A stretch of DNA of 64,000 bases, taken from Thinopyrum elongatum (Eukaryota; Streptophyta; Magnoliopsida; Poales; Poaceae). Below, piece after piece: positions 21,750 through 33,873 of the stretch; position 1 is the first letter of the stretch; every line of letters begins with the position of its first letter. The notes beneath the pieces were generated by a model, which was not told where the DNA came from, searched no databases, and saw only the letters and a list, made by a program, of their open reading frames with translations. The translations under genes and the position numbers were made by a program. Location of the stretch: NCBI GenBank assembly GCA_011799875.1, contig CM022303.1, forward strand, positions 548,469,368 to 548,533,367, given 5' to 3'.

Positions 21750-24226
21750 GCATCCCCAAGCTTAATTCCTACTCGTCCTCGAGTACGTAAATGATAAAAA
21801 GAATTTTTTTGATGTGGAATGCTGCCTAACATGTTCATCACATATTCTTTTCTTTTGTAGCATGGACATTTGGACTTTTATATGGTTCAAAGCAATAGTC
21901 TAGTTTTGACATGAAGATTTCAATACTCAAGCATATCAACAAGCAAGCATGTCTTTCAAAATATCAACACTAAAGAAAGTTATCCCTAGCCCATCATGCT
22001 CAATCATTGACCCATTCATGAAACACACTCGCATATTAGCTACATCCAATGCTCAAGTATGATCATAGTGCCCCTTAGTTGGTGCTTTATAAGAGAAGAT
22101 GGAGACTCAAATAAAAATAAAACTTGCATAAACTAAATAGATAGGCCCTTCGCAGAGGGAAGTAGGGATTTGTAGAGGTGCCAGAGCTCAAAGCTTAAAT
22201 TAAGATTTTTTTTTGAGAGGCATACTTTTCCCATCAACGAAAATGACCGAGTAATTCCCAACAATTTCCATGCTAGATATATCATAGGCGGTTCCCAAAC
22301 AGAAAATAAAGTTTATTCCTTTTCCACCATTCTTTCACATTCCACGGCTAGCCATATCCACGGGTACCGTCCATACCAACACTTTCCAAGGAATTTATTA
22401 TTTGACAACATAAACTAAATTTCTTTTTCATTTCGGGATTGTGCATCCCTATTACCGCCGCACTCTTGTGCAATGACAAGTGAATAAACACTCATCATGA
22501 GAATAACACATCTAGCATGGAAAATACTGGCCACTCCCTGCCGCTTCATGAGCGGTACGGGCACACAAAAAGGAAATTCATTATGAAAATTAGAGATGGC
22601 ACATACAAATTTGCTTAGAACGACATGGAAATACCGCATATAGGTAGGTATGGTGGCAAAACCGGGTTTAAAGATGTTGGATGCACAAGTAGTATTTCTA
22701 CTTAGTACAAGTGGAGGCTAGCAAAAAGATTGAGAAGCAACCAACCAAGAAATGAAAAATCACATAAGCGAGCATTAAGCATAACTAACACCGAATAATG
22801 CACCACAAGTAGGATATAATTTCATAGTATAACTATTGACTTTCGTGCTTGCATAGAGAATCACAAATCTTAACACCAATATTCTTACTAAAGCATAATT
22901 ACTCATCAACATGACTCACGTATCACTATCATCATATCTCAAAAATATTACAAAAAATCAAGTTTATTTTGTCCAATGATCTTCATGAAAGTTTTTATTA
23001 TATCCCTCTTGAATATCTATCACTTTGGGACTAGTTTCATATATTGCAATTGCTTTTGACAAGCTCAAACAAATCTAAGTGAAGAACATGAGCATACAAT
23101 TTTTCGTCTCTCAAAATAATATAAGTGAAGCATGAGAGAATTTCTTCAAAAATTTACTAACTCTCAAATTAATCTAAGTGAAGCATGATAGCATTTCTTC
23201 AAAAATATTAAAGCACACCGTGCTCAAAAAGATATAAGTGAAGCACTAGAGCAATTCCATAGCTCAAAAAATTTAAGTGAAGCATATAGAGCAATTCTAA
23301 CAAATCATATCATAATTTTGGCACTCTCAAATAGGTGTATCCAGCAAGGATACTTATGACAAACTAAAAAGCAAAACAAGCAAAGACTCATATAATACAA
23401 GACGCTCCAAGCAAAACTCATGGTATGTGACGAATAAAAATATAGCTCCAAGTAAAATACCGATGGCCGTTAGAAGAAAGAGGGGATGCCTTCCGGGGCA
23501 TCCCCAAGCTTAGTTGCTTGGTTCTTCTTGAATATTAACTTGGGGTGCCATGGGTCATCCCCATGCTTAGGCTCTTTTCACTCCTTATTCCTTCATCCAT
23601 CACGATCTCACCCAAAACTTGAAAACTCCAATCACACAAAACTTAACAAAACCTTCGTGAGATCCATTAGTATAAGAAAACCAATCTTTACTTTAAGTAC
23701 TATAGAAAACTGATTCAAATTTTGTTATTGCATTATATCTACTGTATTCTAACCTTTCCATGGCGTATACCCCCCGATGCAATCGATAGATTCATCAAAA
23801 TAAGCACACAATGCAAAGAAAACAGAATCTATAGAAAACAGAATAGTCTATAAAGATGCGAATTGTTCTCCTACTTCTATAACTCCAAACATTCTGAAAA
23901 ATTAGTACAACAGATGACATTTGTATATAAATCTTGTGTAAAAAATTCAGAATTTTTCGTCTCCTCTGTGAATTTAAACAATTCTACTGCTGGACGCAAA
24001 AGTTTCTGTTTTTCAACAGGATCAAATCAACTATCACCAAAGCTATCCCAAAGGCTTTACTTGGCACAAACACTAATTAAACCATAAAAAACACAATCAT
24101 AACAGAGGCATAATTGTGCAAACACTCAAGAATAGAAAGAAAAAGGCAAAAATAAATTTTATTCATTGGGTTGCCTCCCAACAAGCGCTATCGTTTTATT
24201 CCCCTAGCTAGGCATAATGCATAGAT
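21750..24226 (-). other. Non-coding 3' region of element C
   Basis: This AT-rich region holds the PPT-side hairpin near 21771-21790, a block that is an open frame in D but carries a TAG here, and repeated AAGTGAAGCA motifs at about 23080-23290. I see no supportable gene. Confidence 0.7.
23482..23505. repeat. GGGGATGCC hairpin (C)
   Basis: A perfect 9 bp stem around TTCCGG, identical to 8171-8194 in A and, inverted, to 30520-30543 in D. Confidence 0.8.
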
Positions 24227-25643
24227 TCAAGTATTGTCATTTTTGGTTTCCAATTCCTCAATCACACAACCAATATTCTTCAAAGATTTAGCATATAGAT
24301 TTTCAATAACAATACTCCTAGGAATGAGATTGAAAATTTCATTCTTGCAAGTAGGGTTTCTCACAACTTCAACAAAGTCGGGGTGAATACTAATCATCTT
24401 AAGATCTTCATCATTTTTATGAAAGCAATCACTAGAAAATGCTCTTTCTAAAAATTCTCTTTTAGCTCTAAGCATAGTGGTTCTTTTCTTACTTTCATCC
24501 ATAGAAACATATAAAGCTTTAATTGATTCATCAACCTTGGGTACAAAAAATTTCAACTTGAGATTTTCTACATCGTGAGAAATTCTATCAATGCTTCTAG
24601 ACATATCATCAATCTTATTCAACTTTTCTTCTAATGTAGTATTGAATTTTTTTTAGCATTGATGAATTATTTAATATTATTCTCAAGATCAGAGGTGTTC
24701 CTATTATTATTTTAAGAAGAATTACCATAGGAGTTACCATAATTATTAGAGGAATTTCCTGGAAAAAGCCTAGGATTAAAATTACCTCTATAAGCATTGT
24801 TATTAAAATTGTTTCGTGAGACAAAGTTCACATCTACGGGATCACTATTTTGCTCAATCAAAGTAGACAAAGGCACATCATTAAGATCAATAGGAGCACT
24901 TTTATTAGCAACCAATTTCATAAGAGCATCAAATTTTTCACTAAAGTACTAATTTCTTCAACCGAATTAACTTTTTTACTAGTAGGTGCTCTTTCAGTAT
25001 GCCATTGTGAATAATTCGCCATAATATTATCAAGCAATTTAGTAGCTTTACCCAAAGTAATTTCCTAAAAAGTACCACCCGCGGCAGAATCTAAAAGATT
25101 TCTAGAAACAAAGTTCAATCCCGCATAAATTTTTTGTATGATCATCCAAAGATTTAAACCATGAGTAGGAGAATTTCTTAGCATTAACTTTATTCTTTCC
25201 CAAGATTGTGCAACATGTTCATGCTCAAGTTGCTTTAAATTCATGATTTGAGTTCTAAGGGAAATAATTTTCGCGGGCGGAAAATACTTAGTAATAAAAG
25301 CATCTTTGCACTTATCCCAAGAATAGATACTATTGCGAGGCAAAGAAGAAAACCAAATTTTTGCACGATCCCTCAAAGAGAAAGGAAATAATTTCAACTT
25401 CACAATATCATTATCCACATCTTTTTTCTTTTTCATATCGCATAATTCTATGAATGTGTTTAGATGGGACGCGGAATCCTCATTAGGAGTACCGGCAAAC
25501 TGATCTTTCATAACAAGATTCAACAAAGCGACATTAATATCACAAGATTCCGTACTAGTGGTGGGAGGAGCAATCGGAGTGGTAATAAAATCATTGTTAT
25601 TGGCATTGGAAAAATCACACAACTTGGTGTTTTCTTGAGTCAT
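24227..25643 (-). pseudogene. Gag of Athila-type element C, broken
   Basis: From an ATG at 25641-25643 (MTQENTKLCDFSN) the minus strand encodes a gag: the retrotransposon gag segment SLRDRAKIWFSSLPRN (near 25350), KDAFITKYFPP and LKQLEHEHVAQSWERIK, a stop near 25064 after AAGGTF, then NIMANYSQWHTERAP, and in a shifted frame a Ser/Asn-rich stretch (NNYGNSYGNS) near 24720. The last part (24227-24622) is a helical segment starting NKIDDMSRSIDRISHD and ending near 24227. Several stops and shifts make it inactive. There is no zinc knuckle or pol downstream. Confidence 0.8.
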
Positions 25644-25833
25644 CGTGACTACGCAAACAAGATTGCAAACAAAAAACAGATCTGATGAGAAAACGGCGAA
25701 AGAAAAAGAGGGCGAATAAAACGACAAATTATTGTGAAGTAGGGGAGATGAAAACGAGAGGCAAATGGCAAATAATGTAAATTGCAAGGAGATGAGATTT
25801 GTGATTAGGAACCTGATAGATGTTGATGATGTC

Positions 25834-25851
25834 TCCCCGGCAATGGCGCCA
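25834..25851 (-). other. Primer binding site, tRNA-Asp type (C)
   Basis: The minus strand reads TGGCGCCATTGCCGGGGA, one mismatch from tRNA-Asp, 11 bases inside the LTR. Confidence 0.85.
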
Positions 25852-25862
25852 GAAATTTTTTT

Positions 25863-27199
25863 TGATGTCGCTTGAACTACGTCGGTATTTCCCCAAAGAG
25901 GAAGGGATGATGCAGCACAGCTACGGTAGGTATTTCCCTCAGTTATGAAACCAAGGTATCAATCCAGTAGGAGAACCAAGCAACACTATGTAAATAGTAC
26001 CTGCACACAAAGAACAAATACTTGCAACCCGACGCTTATGAGGGGTTGTCAATCCCTCTACGGGTAACAGCGCTAGAAATTGTCAAGTTGACGAGATAAA
26101 AATTGTGTAGATTGGATAAATAGATATCGATAAAATGCGAAATAAAATAAGTAATAAAAAAGTGCAGCAAGGTATTTTTTGTGTTTTTGGAATAATAAAT
26201 CTGAAAATAAAAGCGAATAAAAATATATCTCAAAACAAATATGATAAAGAATAGACCCGGGGCCGTAGATTTCACTGGTGGCTTCTCTCAAGAAAATAGC
26301 ACACGGTGGGTAAACAAATTACTGTTGGGCAATTGATAGAAGATCGAATAATTACGATGATATCCAAGGCAATGATCAATATATAGGCATCACATCTAAG
26401 ATTAGTAGACCGACTCCTGCCCGCATCTACTACTATTACTCCACACATCGACCGCTATCCAGCATGCATCTAGTGTATTAAGTTCAAGGAGAAATGGAGT
26501 AATGCAATAAGAATGATGACATGATGTAGACGAGATCTATTCATGTAGGAATAGCCCCCATCTTGTTATCCTTAATAGCAACGATACATGTGTGTCTTGC
26601 TGCCCCTTCTGTCACCGGGAAAGAACACCGCACGATCGAACCCATCACAAAGCACCTCTTCCCATGGCAAGAAAAATCGATCTAGTTGGCCTAACTAAAC
26701 CAAAGATTCAAAGAAGAAATACGAGGCTATAAATAATCATGCATATAAGAGATCAAAAGAAGACTCAAATAATATTCATGCATATAGATCTGATCATAAA
26801 CTCAAAGTTCATTGGATCCCAACAAACACACCGTAAAAAAGAGTTACATCAAATAGATCTCCGAGAGACCATTGTATTGAGAATCAAAAGAGAGAGAGGA
26901 AGCCATCTCGCTACTGCCTACGGACCCGTAGGTCTATGATGAACTACTCACGCATCCTTGGAGAGGCACCAATGAGGATGATGAACCCCTCCGTGATGAT
27001 GTCTAGATTGGATCTCGTGGTTCTGGAACTTGCGGCGGCTGGAATTGTTTTTTGTCGACTCCCCTAGGGTTTCTGGAATATTTGGGGATTTATAGGGCGA
27101 AGAGGTGGTGCGGGAGGCCACCGAGGGGGGCACAACCCCCTGGGCGCGCCCAGGTGGGTTGTGCCCACCTCGGGCTTCCCCTCTGGTACTTCTTTGGCC
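25863..27199 (-). repeat. 5' LTR of element C, outer end deleted
   Basis: It matches the LTR at 20163-21749 up to CTTCTTTGGCC (27199), where homology stops. Roughly 210 bp of the outer end, including the terminal GACGTATCA, is missing. Confidence 0.88.
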
Positions 27200-27313
27200 G
27201 TTGTAGCTTAATGCTGGATAGGTCCTAGATGGTACCTCTTGTCGTCCAGAGACGCGTGTGACCATGGTTCGGTTAAGTCGAACACTTGGTGTTTACTTTA
27301 GTTTTAGGCCCCA
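27200..27313 (-). other. Spacer between inverted elements C and D
   Basis: This 114 bp piece separates the truncated LTR of C from the LTR of D and ends with CCCCA, the left target duplication of D. By position it should be the continuation of the Tat-type remnant E at 33874, but the text is too short to prove a reading frame. Confidence 0.5.
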
Positions 27314-28892
27314 TGATACGTCTCCAACGTATCTATAATTTTTGCTTGTTCCATGCTGTTATATTATCATTCTTGGATGTTTTACAATCATTTTATAGCA
27401 ACTTTATATCATTTTTGGGACTAACCTATTGACATAGTGCCCAGTGCCAGTAGCTATTTTTTTGCTTGTTTTTTACTTCGCAGAATATCAGTACCAAACG
27501 GAGTCCAAATGCAGCGGAACTTTTTGGAGATTTTTTATGGAGCAGAAGACACCCAGTGGGCCAAAGAAGTACCAGAGGGGAGGCCCGAGGTGAGCACAAG
27601 ACACCTGGGCACGCCAGGAGACCCAGGCGCGCCCAGGTGGGCTGTGCCCACCTCGGTGACCTCCCACACTGCCTCTTCGCCCTATAAATTCCCAAATATT
27701 CCAGAAACCCTAGGGGAGTCAATGAAGCACAATTCCAGCCGCCGTAAGTTCCAGAACCACAAGATCCAATCTAGAAACCATCACGGAGGGGTTCATCATC
27801 CTCATTGGTGCCTCTCCGATGATGCGTGAGTAGTTCACCATAGACCTAAGGGTCCGTAGGCAGTAGCTAGATGGCTTCCTCTCTCTCTTTTGATTCTCAA
27901 TATAATGGTCTCTTAGAGATCTATTTGATGTAACTCTTTTTTGTGGTGTGTTTGTTGGGATCCAATGAACTTTGAGTTTATGATCAGATCTATATCCATG
28001 AATATTATTTGATTTTTCTTTGATCTCTTATATGCATGATTATTTATAGCCTCATATTTCTTCTTCGAATCTTTGGTTTAGTTAGGCCAACTAGATCGAC
28101 TTTTCTTGCCATGGGAAGAGGTGCTTTGTGATGGGTTCGATCTTACGGTGTTCTTTCCCAGTGACAGAAGGGGCAGCAAGACACGCATGTATCGTTGCTA
28201 TTAAGGATAACAAGATGGGGGCTATTCCTACATGAATAGATCTCGTCTACATCATGTCATCGTTCTTATTGCATTATTCCGTTTCTCCATGAACTTAATA
28301 CACTAGATGCATGCTGGATAGCGGTGGATGTGTGGAGTAATAGTAGTAGATGCAGGCAGGAGTCAGTCTACTAATCTTGGACGTGATGCGTATATATTGA
28401 TCATTGCCTTGGATATCATCATAATTATTCGATCTTCTATCAAATGCCCAACAGTAATTTGTTTATCCACCGTGTGCTATTTTCTTGAGAGAAGCCACTA
28501 GTGAAATCTACGGCCCCCGGGTCTATTCTTTATCATATTTTCTTTGAGATATATTTTTATTCACTTTTATTTTCAGATCTATTATTCCAAAAACCCAAAA
28601 ATACCTTGGTGCACATTTTTATTACTTATTTTATTTCACGTTTTATCGAGAGCTATTTATCCAATCCACCACAAATTTATCTATCTTTTTACCGTGGAGG
28701 GATTGACAACCCCTCTTACGCGTCGGGTTGCAAGTATTTGTTCTTTGTGTGCAGGTACCATTTACATAGTGTTGCTTGGTTCTCCTACTGGATTGATACC
28801 TTGGTTTCATAACTGAGGGAAATACCTACCGTAGTTGTGCTGCATCATCCCTTCCTCTTTGGGGAAATACCAATGTAGTTCAAGCGACATCA
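27314..28892 (+). repeat. 5' LTR of element D
   Basis: Starts TGATACGTCTCCAACG and ends CAAGCGACATCA. Equal in length to the 3' LTR. Confidence 0.92.
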
Positions 28893-28903
28893 AAAGGAAT
28901 TTC

Positions 28904-28921
28904 TGGCGCCGTTGCTGGGCA
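28904..28921 (+). other. Primer binding site, tRNA-Asp type (D)
   Basis: TGGCGCCGTTGCTGGGCA lies 11 bases after the LTR, with two mismatches to the site in element A. Confidence 0.82.
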
Positions 28922-29099
28922 GACATCATTAACATCTATCAGGTCCTAATCACAAATCTCATCTCCTTGCAAATTACATTATTTGCCATTTGCCTCTCAT
29001 TTTCATCTCCCCCACTTCAAAAAAATTTGCCATTTTATTCGCCCTCTTTTTCGTTCGCCGTTTTCTCGTCAGATCTCTTATTTGCTTGAACTTGTCATC

Positions 29100-29801
29100 A
29101 TGAGTGATTTTGGTATGGCAGAAACAGATGATGGCCTAGCTCCTAAAATTGGATGATCTGGCAATCTGGATGCTAAAACTTTTGTTTTGGGGCAAGGGAA
29201 TGTTATGGGAGAAGAACATATCCAAGAATTTTTCAATTGTGTTGGAAATTTGACTCTTGATGATACTTCTATACTTAAAAGAACAAAATCTTATGCGGAA
29301 GCTATTTCAGCACTAGTTCTGAAACTTGAAAATAGATTTATCCGTATCCACCCTACCTTGCAGAGATTGTTTTATGAGCTACCCGTTATAAAGGATCCTA
29401 AAGCTAAAAATTTAGCTACCCTTATTATTATGAATGAATTTGACTACATAGTATGGGAAGCCAGGGATTTTTTTGATTTTTATGGTATGAACCGTGAAAA
29501 ACCGGTGATAAATGAGATCCTTCATAATAGTGATTATATGTTGAGACATTTGCTTGGAAATAATCAAATTTTTTATGAGAATCTTAAAAAGGAAATCCCC
29601 GTTTTAGATATAATCCAACAAGTTTTCAATGATGTTAATCAACAATATTCTTGGATTGTTGCCGGAAATCAAAGGGGATACATAGATGGGCAACTTGATA
29701 ATGCTAAAATTTCTATGGATAATGTGTTTCAAGTTATTTTTGCAAAACCTCCTGACAAGAACACATCCATGGAAAATAAGAAGAAAGATGACAATACTTG
29801 A
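29100..29801 (+). pseudogene. Unrecognised 233-residue protein of element D
   Basis: An ATG at 29100 opens a frame (MSDFGMAETDDGLAPKIG) that meets a TGA at 29154-29156 and then continues open to 29801. The 204-residue open part includes EEHIQEFFNCVGNLTLDD, ALVLKLENRFIRIHPTLQ and ends in a Lys/Asp tail. It is probably helical and has no zinc knuckle, protease or polymerase motif. In element C the same place between LTR and 3' region is taken by gag. I do not recognise the family; an accessory or gag-derived role is only a guess. Only the single nonsense codon interrupts it. Confidence 0.55.
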
Positions 29802-30519
29802 ATCTATTCGTTACGCCTAGCTAGGGGCATAAAACGATAGCGCTTGTTGGGAGGCAACCCAATGAATAAAATTTATTTTTGTCTTTTTCTTTCTATTGAG
29901 TGTTTGCACAATTATTCCTCTGTTATGATTGTATTTTTTATGTTTTAATTAGTATTTGTGCCAAGTAAAGCCTTTGGGATAGCTTTGGTGATAGTTGATT
30001 TGATCCTGTTGAAAAACATAAACTTTTGCGTCCAGTAACAAAATTGTTTAAATTCACAGTAGCGATGAAAAATTCTGAATTTTTTACACAAGATTGGTAT
30101 ACAAATTTCCCATGTTCTAATAATGTTTCAGACTTTTTGGAATTACATAAGTATGGGAACAATTCACATCTTTACAGACTCTTCTGTTTTTTACAGACTC
30201 TGTTTTCTTTGCATTGTGTGCTTATTTTGATGAATCTATGGATTGTATCGGGGGGTATAAGCTATGGCAAAGTTATAATACAGTATATATAATGCAATAA
30301 CAAATTTTGAATGGGTTTGCAACAGTACTTAAAGTAAAGATTGGTTTTCTTATACTAACGGATCTCACAAAGGTTTTGTTAAGTTTTGTGTGATTGGAGT
30401 TTTCAAGTTTTGGGTGAGATCGCGATGGATGAAGGAATAAGGAGTGAAAAGAGCCTAAGCTTGGGGATGCCCCATGGCACCCCAAGTTAATATTCAAGGA
30501 GAACCAAGCAACTAAGCTT

Positions 30520-30543
30520 GGGGATGCCCCGGAAGGCATCCCC
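30520..30543. repeat. GGGGATGCC hairpin (D)
   Basis: Inverted copy of the 24-base hairpin of A and C: stem GGGGATGCC/GGCATCCCC, loop CCGGAA. Confidence 0.8.
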
Positions 30544-31337
30544 TCTTTCTTCCAACGACCATCGGTATTTTACTTGGAGCTATATTTTTATTCATCACAT
30601 ATCATGAGTTTTGCTTGGAGCGTCTTGTATTATATGAGTCTTTGCTTGTTTTGCTTTTTAATTTGTCACAAGTATCCTTGATGGACACACCTATTTGAGA
30701 GAGCCAAAATTATGCTATGATTTGTTAGAAATGCTCTTTATGCTTCGCTTACATTTTTTGAGCTATGGAATTGCTCTAGTGCTTCACTTATATCTTTTTG
30801 AGCACGGTGTGCTTTAATATTTTTGAAGAAATGCTCTCATGCTTCACTTAGATTTATTTGAGAGTTAGTAAATTTTTGAAGAAATTTCTCATGCTTCACT
30901 TAAATTATTTTGGGAGACGAAAATTTTTATTCTCATGTTCTTCACTTAAATTTGTTTGAGCTTGTCAAAAGCAATTGCAATATATGAAACGAGTCCCAAA
31001 GTGATAGATATTCAAGAGGGATATAATAAAAACTTTCATGAAGATCATTGGGCAAAATAAACTTAATTCTTTGTAATAGTTTTGAGATATGATGATAGTG
31101 ATATGTGAGTCATGTTGGTGAGTAATTATGCTTTAGCAAGAATTTTGGTGTTAAGATTTGTAATTCCCTATGCAAGCACAAAAGTCAATAGTTATGCAAT
31201 GAAATTACATCCTACTTGTGGTGCATTATTCGGTGTTAGTTATGTTTAATGCTCGCTTATGTGATTTTTTGTTTCTTGGTTGGTTGTTTCTCAATCTTTT
31301 TGCTAGCCTCCACTTGTACTAAGTAGAAATACTACTT

Positions 31338-31844
31338 GTGCATCCAAAATCTTTAAACCTAGTTTTGCCATACGAGTCCACCATACCTACCTATATGCTG
31401 TATTTCCATGCCGTTCTAAGCAAATTTGTATGTGCCATCTCTAATTTTCAAAATGAATTTCCTTTTTGTGTGCCCGTACCGCTCATGAAGCGGCAGGGTG
31501 TGGCCAATATTTTCCATGCTAGATGTGTTATTCTCAAGATGAGTGTTTATTCACTTGTCATTGCACAAGAGTATGGCGGTAATAGAGATGCCCAGTCCCG
31601 AAATGAAAAAGAAATTTACTTTATGTTGTCAAATAATAAATTCCTTGGAAAGTGTTGGTATGGACGGTACCCGTGGATATGGCTAGCCGTGGAGTGTGAA
31701 AGTATGGTGGAAAAAGGAATAAACTTTATTTTCTGTTTGGGAACCGCCTATGATATATCTAGCATGGAAAGTGTTGGGAATTACTCGGTCGTTTTTGTTG
31801 ACGGGAAAAGTATACCTCTCAAAAAAAATTATCATTCAATTTAA
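31338..31844 (+). other. Open frame near the 3' end of element D, coding status doubtful
   Basis: A 168-residue frame starts near MHPKSLNLVLPYES and includes CVPVPLMKRQGVANIFHA and GKCWYGRYPWIWLAVE. Element C has the same block inverted (about 22200-22680) with a TAG in place of a TAC. Athila elements can carry an extra ORF at this place, but I see no signal peptide or typical membrane segment, and the similarity to C may be only nucleotide conservation. Confidence 0.25.
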
Positions 31845-32251
31845 GCTTTGAGCTCTGGCACCTCTACAAATCCCTACTTCCCTCTGCGAAGGGCCTATCT
31901 ATTTACTTTATGCAATTTTTATTTTTATTTGAGTCTCCATCTTCTCTTATAAAGCACCAACTAGGGAGCACTATGATCATACTTGAGCATTGTGAGTAGC
32001 TAATATGCGAGTGTGTTTCATGAATGGATCAATGATTGAGCATGATGGGCTAGGGATAACTTTCTTTAGTGTTGATATTTTGAAAGACATGGTTGCTTGT
32101 TGATATGCTTGAGTATTGAAATCTTCATGTCAAAACTAGACTATTGCTTTGAACCATATAAAAGTCCAAATTTCCATGCTACAAAAGAAAAGAATATGTG
32201 ATGAACATGTTTGGCAACATTCCAAATAAAAAATTCTGTTTTTATCATTTA

Positions 32252-32271
32252 CCTACTCGAGGACGAGTAGG
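32252..32271. repeat. Conserved hairpin beside the polypurine tract (D)
   Basis: CCTACTCG and CGAGTAGG form an 8 bp stem with loop AGGA, 18 bp before the LTR. It is the reverse of 6481-6500. Confidence 0.75.
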
Positions 32272-32289
32272 AATTAAGCTTGGGGATGC

Positions 32290-33868
32290 TGATACATCTC
32301 CAACGTATTTATAATTTTTGCTTGTTCCATGCTATTATATTATCATTCTTGGATGTTTTACAATCATTTTATAGCAACTTTATATCATTTTTTGGGATTA
32401 ACCTATTAACATAGTGCCCAGTGCCAGTTGTTGTTTTTTGCTTGTTTTTTACTTCCCAGAATATCAGTACCAAACGGAGTCCAAATGCAGCAAAACTTTT
32501 TGAAGATTTTTTCTGGACCAGAAGACACCCAATGGGCCAAAGAAGTACCAGAGGGGAGGCCCGAGGTGAGCACAAGACACCTGGGCACGCCAGGAGGCCC
32601 AGGCGCTCCCAGGTGGGTTGTTCCCACCTCGGTGACCTCCCACACCGCCTCTTCGCCCTATAAATTTCCAAATATTCCAGAAACCCTAGGGGAGTCGACG
32701 AAACACAATTCCAGCAGCCGCAAGTTCCAGAACCACGAGATCCAATCTAGACACCATCACGGAGGGGTTCATCATCCTCATTGGTGCCTCTCCGATGATG
32801 CGTGAGTAGTTCACCATAGACATAAGGGTCCGTAGGCAGTAGCTAGATGGCTTCCTCTCTCTCTTTTGATTCTCAATACAATGGTCTATTGGAGATCTAT
32901 TTGATGTAACTCTTTTTTGCGGTGTGTTTGTTGGGATCCGATGAACTTTGAGTTTATGATCAGATCTATAACCATGAATATTATTTGATTTTTCTTTGAT
33001 CTCTTATATGCATGATTATTTATAGCCTTGTATTTCTTCTTCGAATCTTTTGTTAAGTTAGGCGAACTAGATCGATTTTTCTTGCCATGGGAAGAGGTGC
33101 TTTGTGATGAGTTCGATCTTGCGGTGTTCTTTCCCAGTGACAGAAGGGGCAGCAAGACACGCATGTATTGTTGCTATTAAGGATAACAAGATGGGGGCTA
33201 TTCCTACATGAATAGATCTCGTCTACATCATTTCATCGTTCTTATTACATTACTCCGTTTCTCCATGAACTTAATACACTAGATGCATGCTGGATAGCGG
33301 TCGATGTGTGGTGTAATAGTAGTAGATGCAGGCAGGAGTCGGTCTACTAATCTTGGACGTGATGCCTATATATTGATCATTGCCTTGGATATCGTCATAA
33401 TTATTCGATCTTCTATCAATTGCCCAATAGTAATTTGTTTATCCACCGTGTGCTATTTTCTTGAGAGAAGCCACTAGTGAAATCTACGGCCCCTGGGTCT
33501 ATTCTTTATCATATTTGCTTTGAGATCTATTTTTATTCTCTTTTATTTTCAGATCTATTATTCCAAAAACCCAAAAATACCTTGTTGCACTTTTTTATTA
33601 CTTATTTTATTTCGCGTTTTATCGAGAGCTATTTATCCAATCTACCACAAATTTATCTATCTTTTTATCGTGGAGGGATTGACAACCCCTCTTACGCGTC
33701 GGGTTGCAAGTATTTGTTCTTTGTGTGCAGGTACCGTTTACATAGTGTTTCTTGGTTCTCCTACTGGATTGATACCTTGGTTTCATAACTGAGGGAAATA
33801 CCTACCGTAGCTGTGCTGCATCATCCCTTCCTCTTTGGGGAAATACCGACGTAGTTCAAGCGACATCA
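32290..33868 (+). repeat. 3' LTR of element D
   Basis: Starts TGATACATCTCCAACG and ends CAAGCGACATCA, followed by the target duplication CCCCA. It differs from the 5' LTR in the first 20 bases by one transition. Confidence 0.92.
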
Positions 33869-33873
33869 CCCCA

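Larger units (their letters stand above)
20163..27199 (-). mobile_element. Element C: Athila-type retrotransposon with gag only
   Basis: Read right to left: LTR 25863-27199 (outer end missing), tRNA-Asp primer site, a broken gag, a non-coding 3' region and the complete LTR 20163-21749. No protease, polymerase or integrase is present. It has the same LTR family as element D, in the opposite orientation, and the LTR type (TGATGTCGCTTGAACTACG) recalls WHAM. Confidence 0.85.
29802..32289 (+). other. Non-coding 3' region of element D
   Basis: It starts with a block shared with C (CGCTTGTTGGGAGGCAACCC), contains the GGGGATGCC hairpin, repeated TGCTTCACTTA motifs at 30730-30960, a 168-residue open frame of doubtful meaning and the PPT-side hairpin, and ends with the polypurine tract AAGCTTGGGGATGC before the LTR. 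Confidence 0.7.
27314..33868 (+). mobile_element. Element D: complete non-autonomous Athila-type retrotransposon
   Basis: Both LTRs are 1579 bp (27314-28892 and 32290-33868), flanked by the 5 bp target duplication CCCCA (27309-27313 and 33869-33873). A tRNA-Asp-type primer site, one short broken ORF, a long non-coding region and a polypurine tract lie between. The two LTRs differ at scattered positions, so the insertion is not recent. It shares LTRs and 3' region with element C but has a different protein. Confidence 0.92.
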
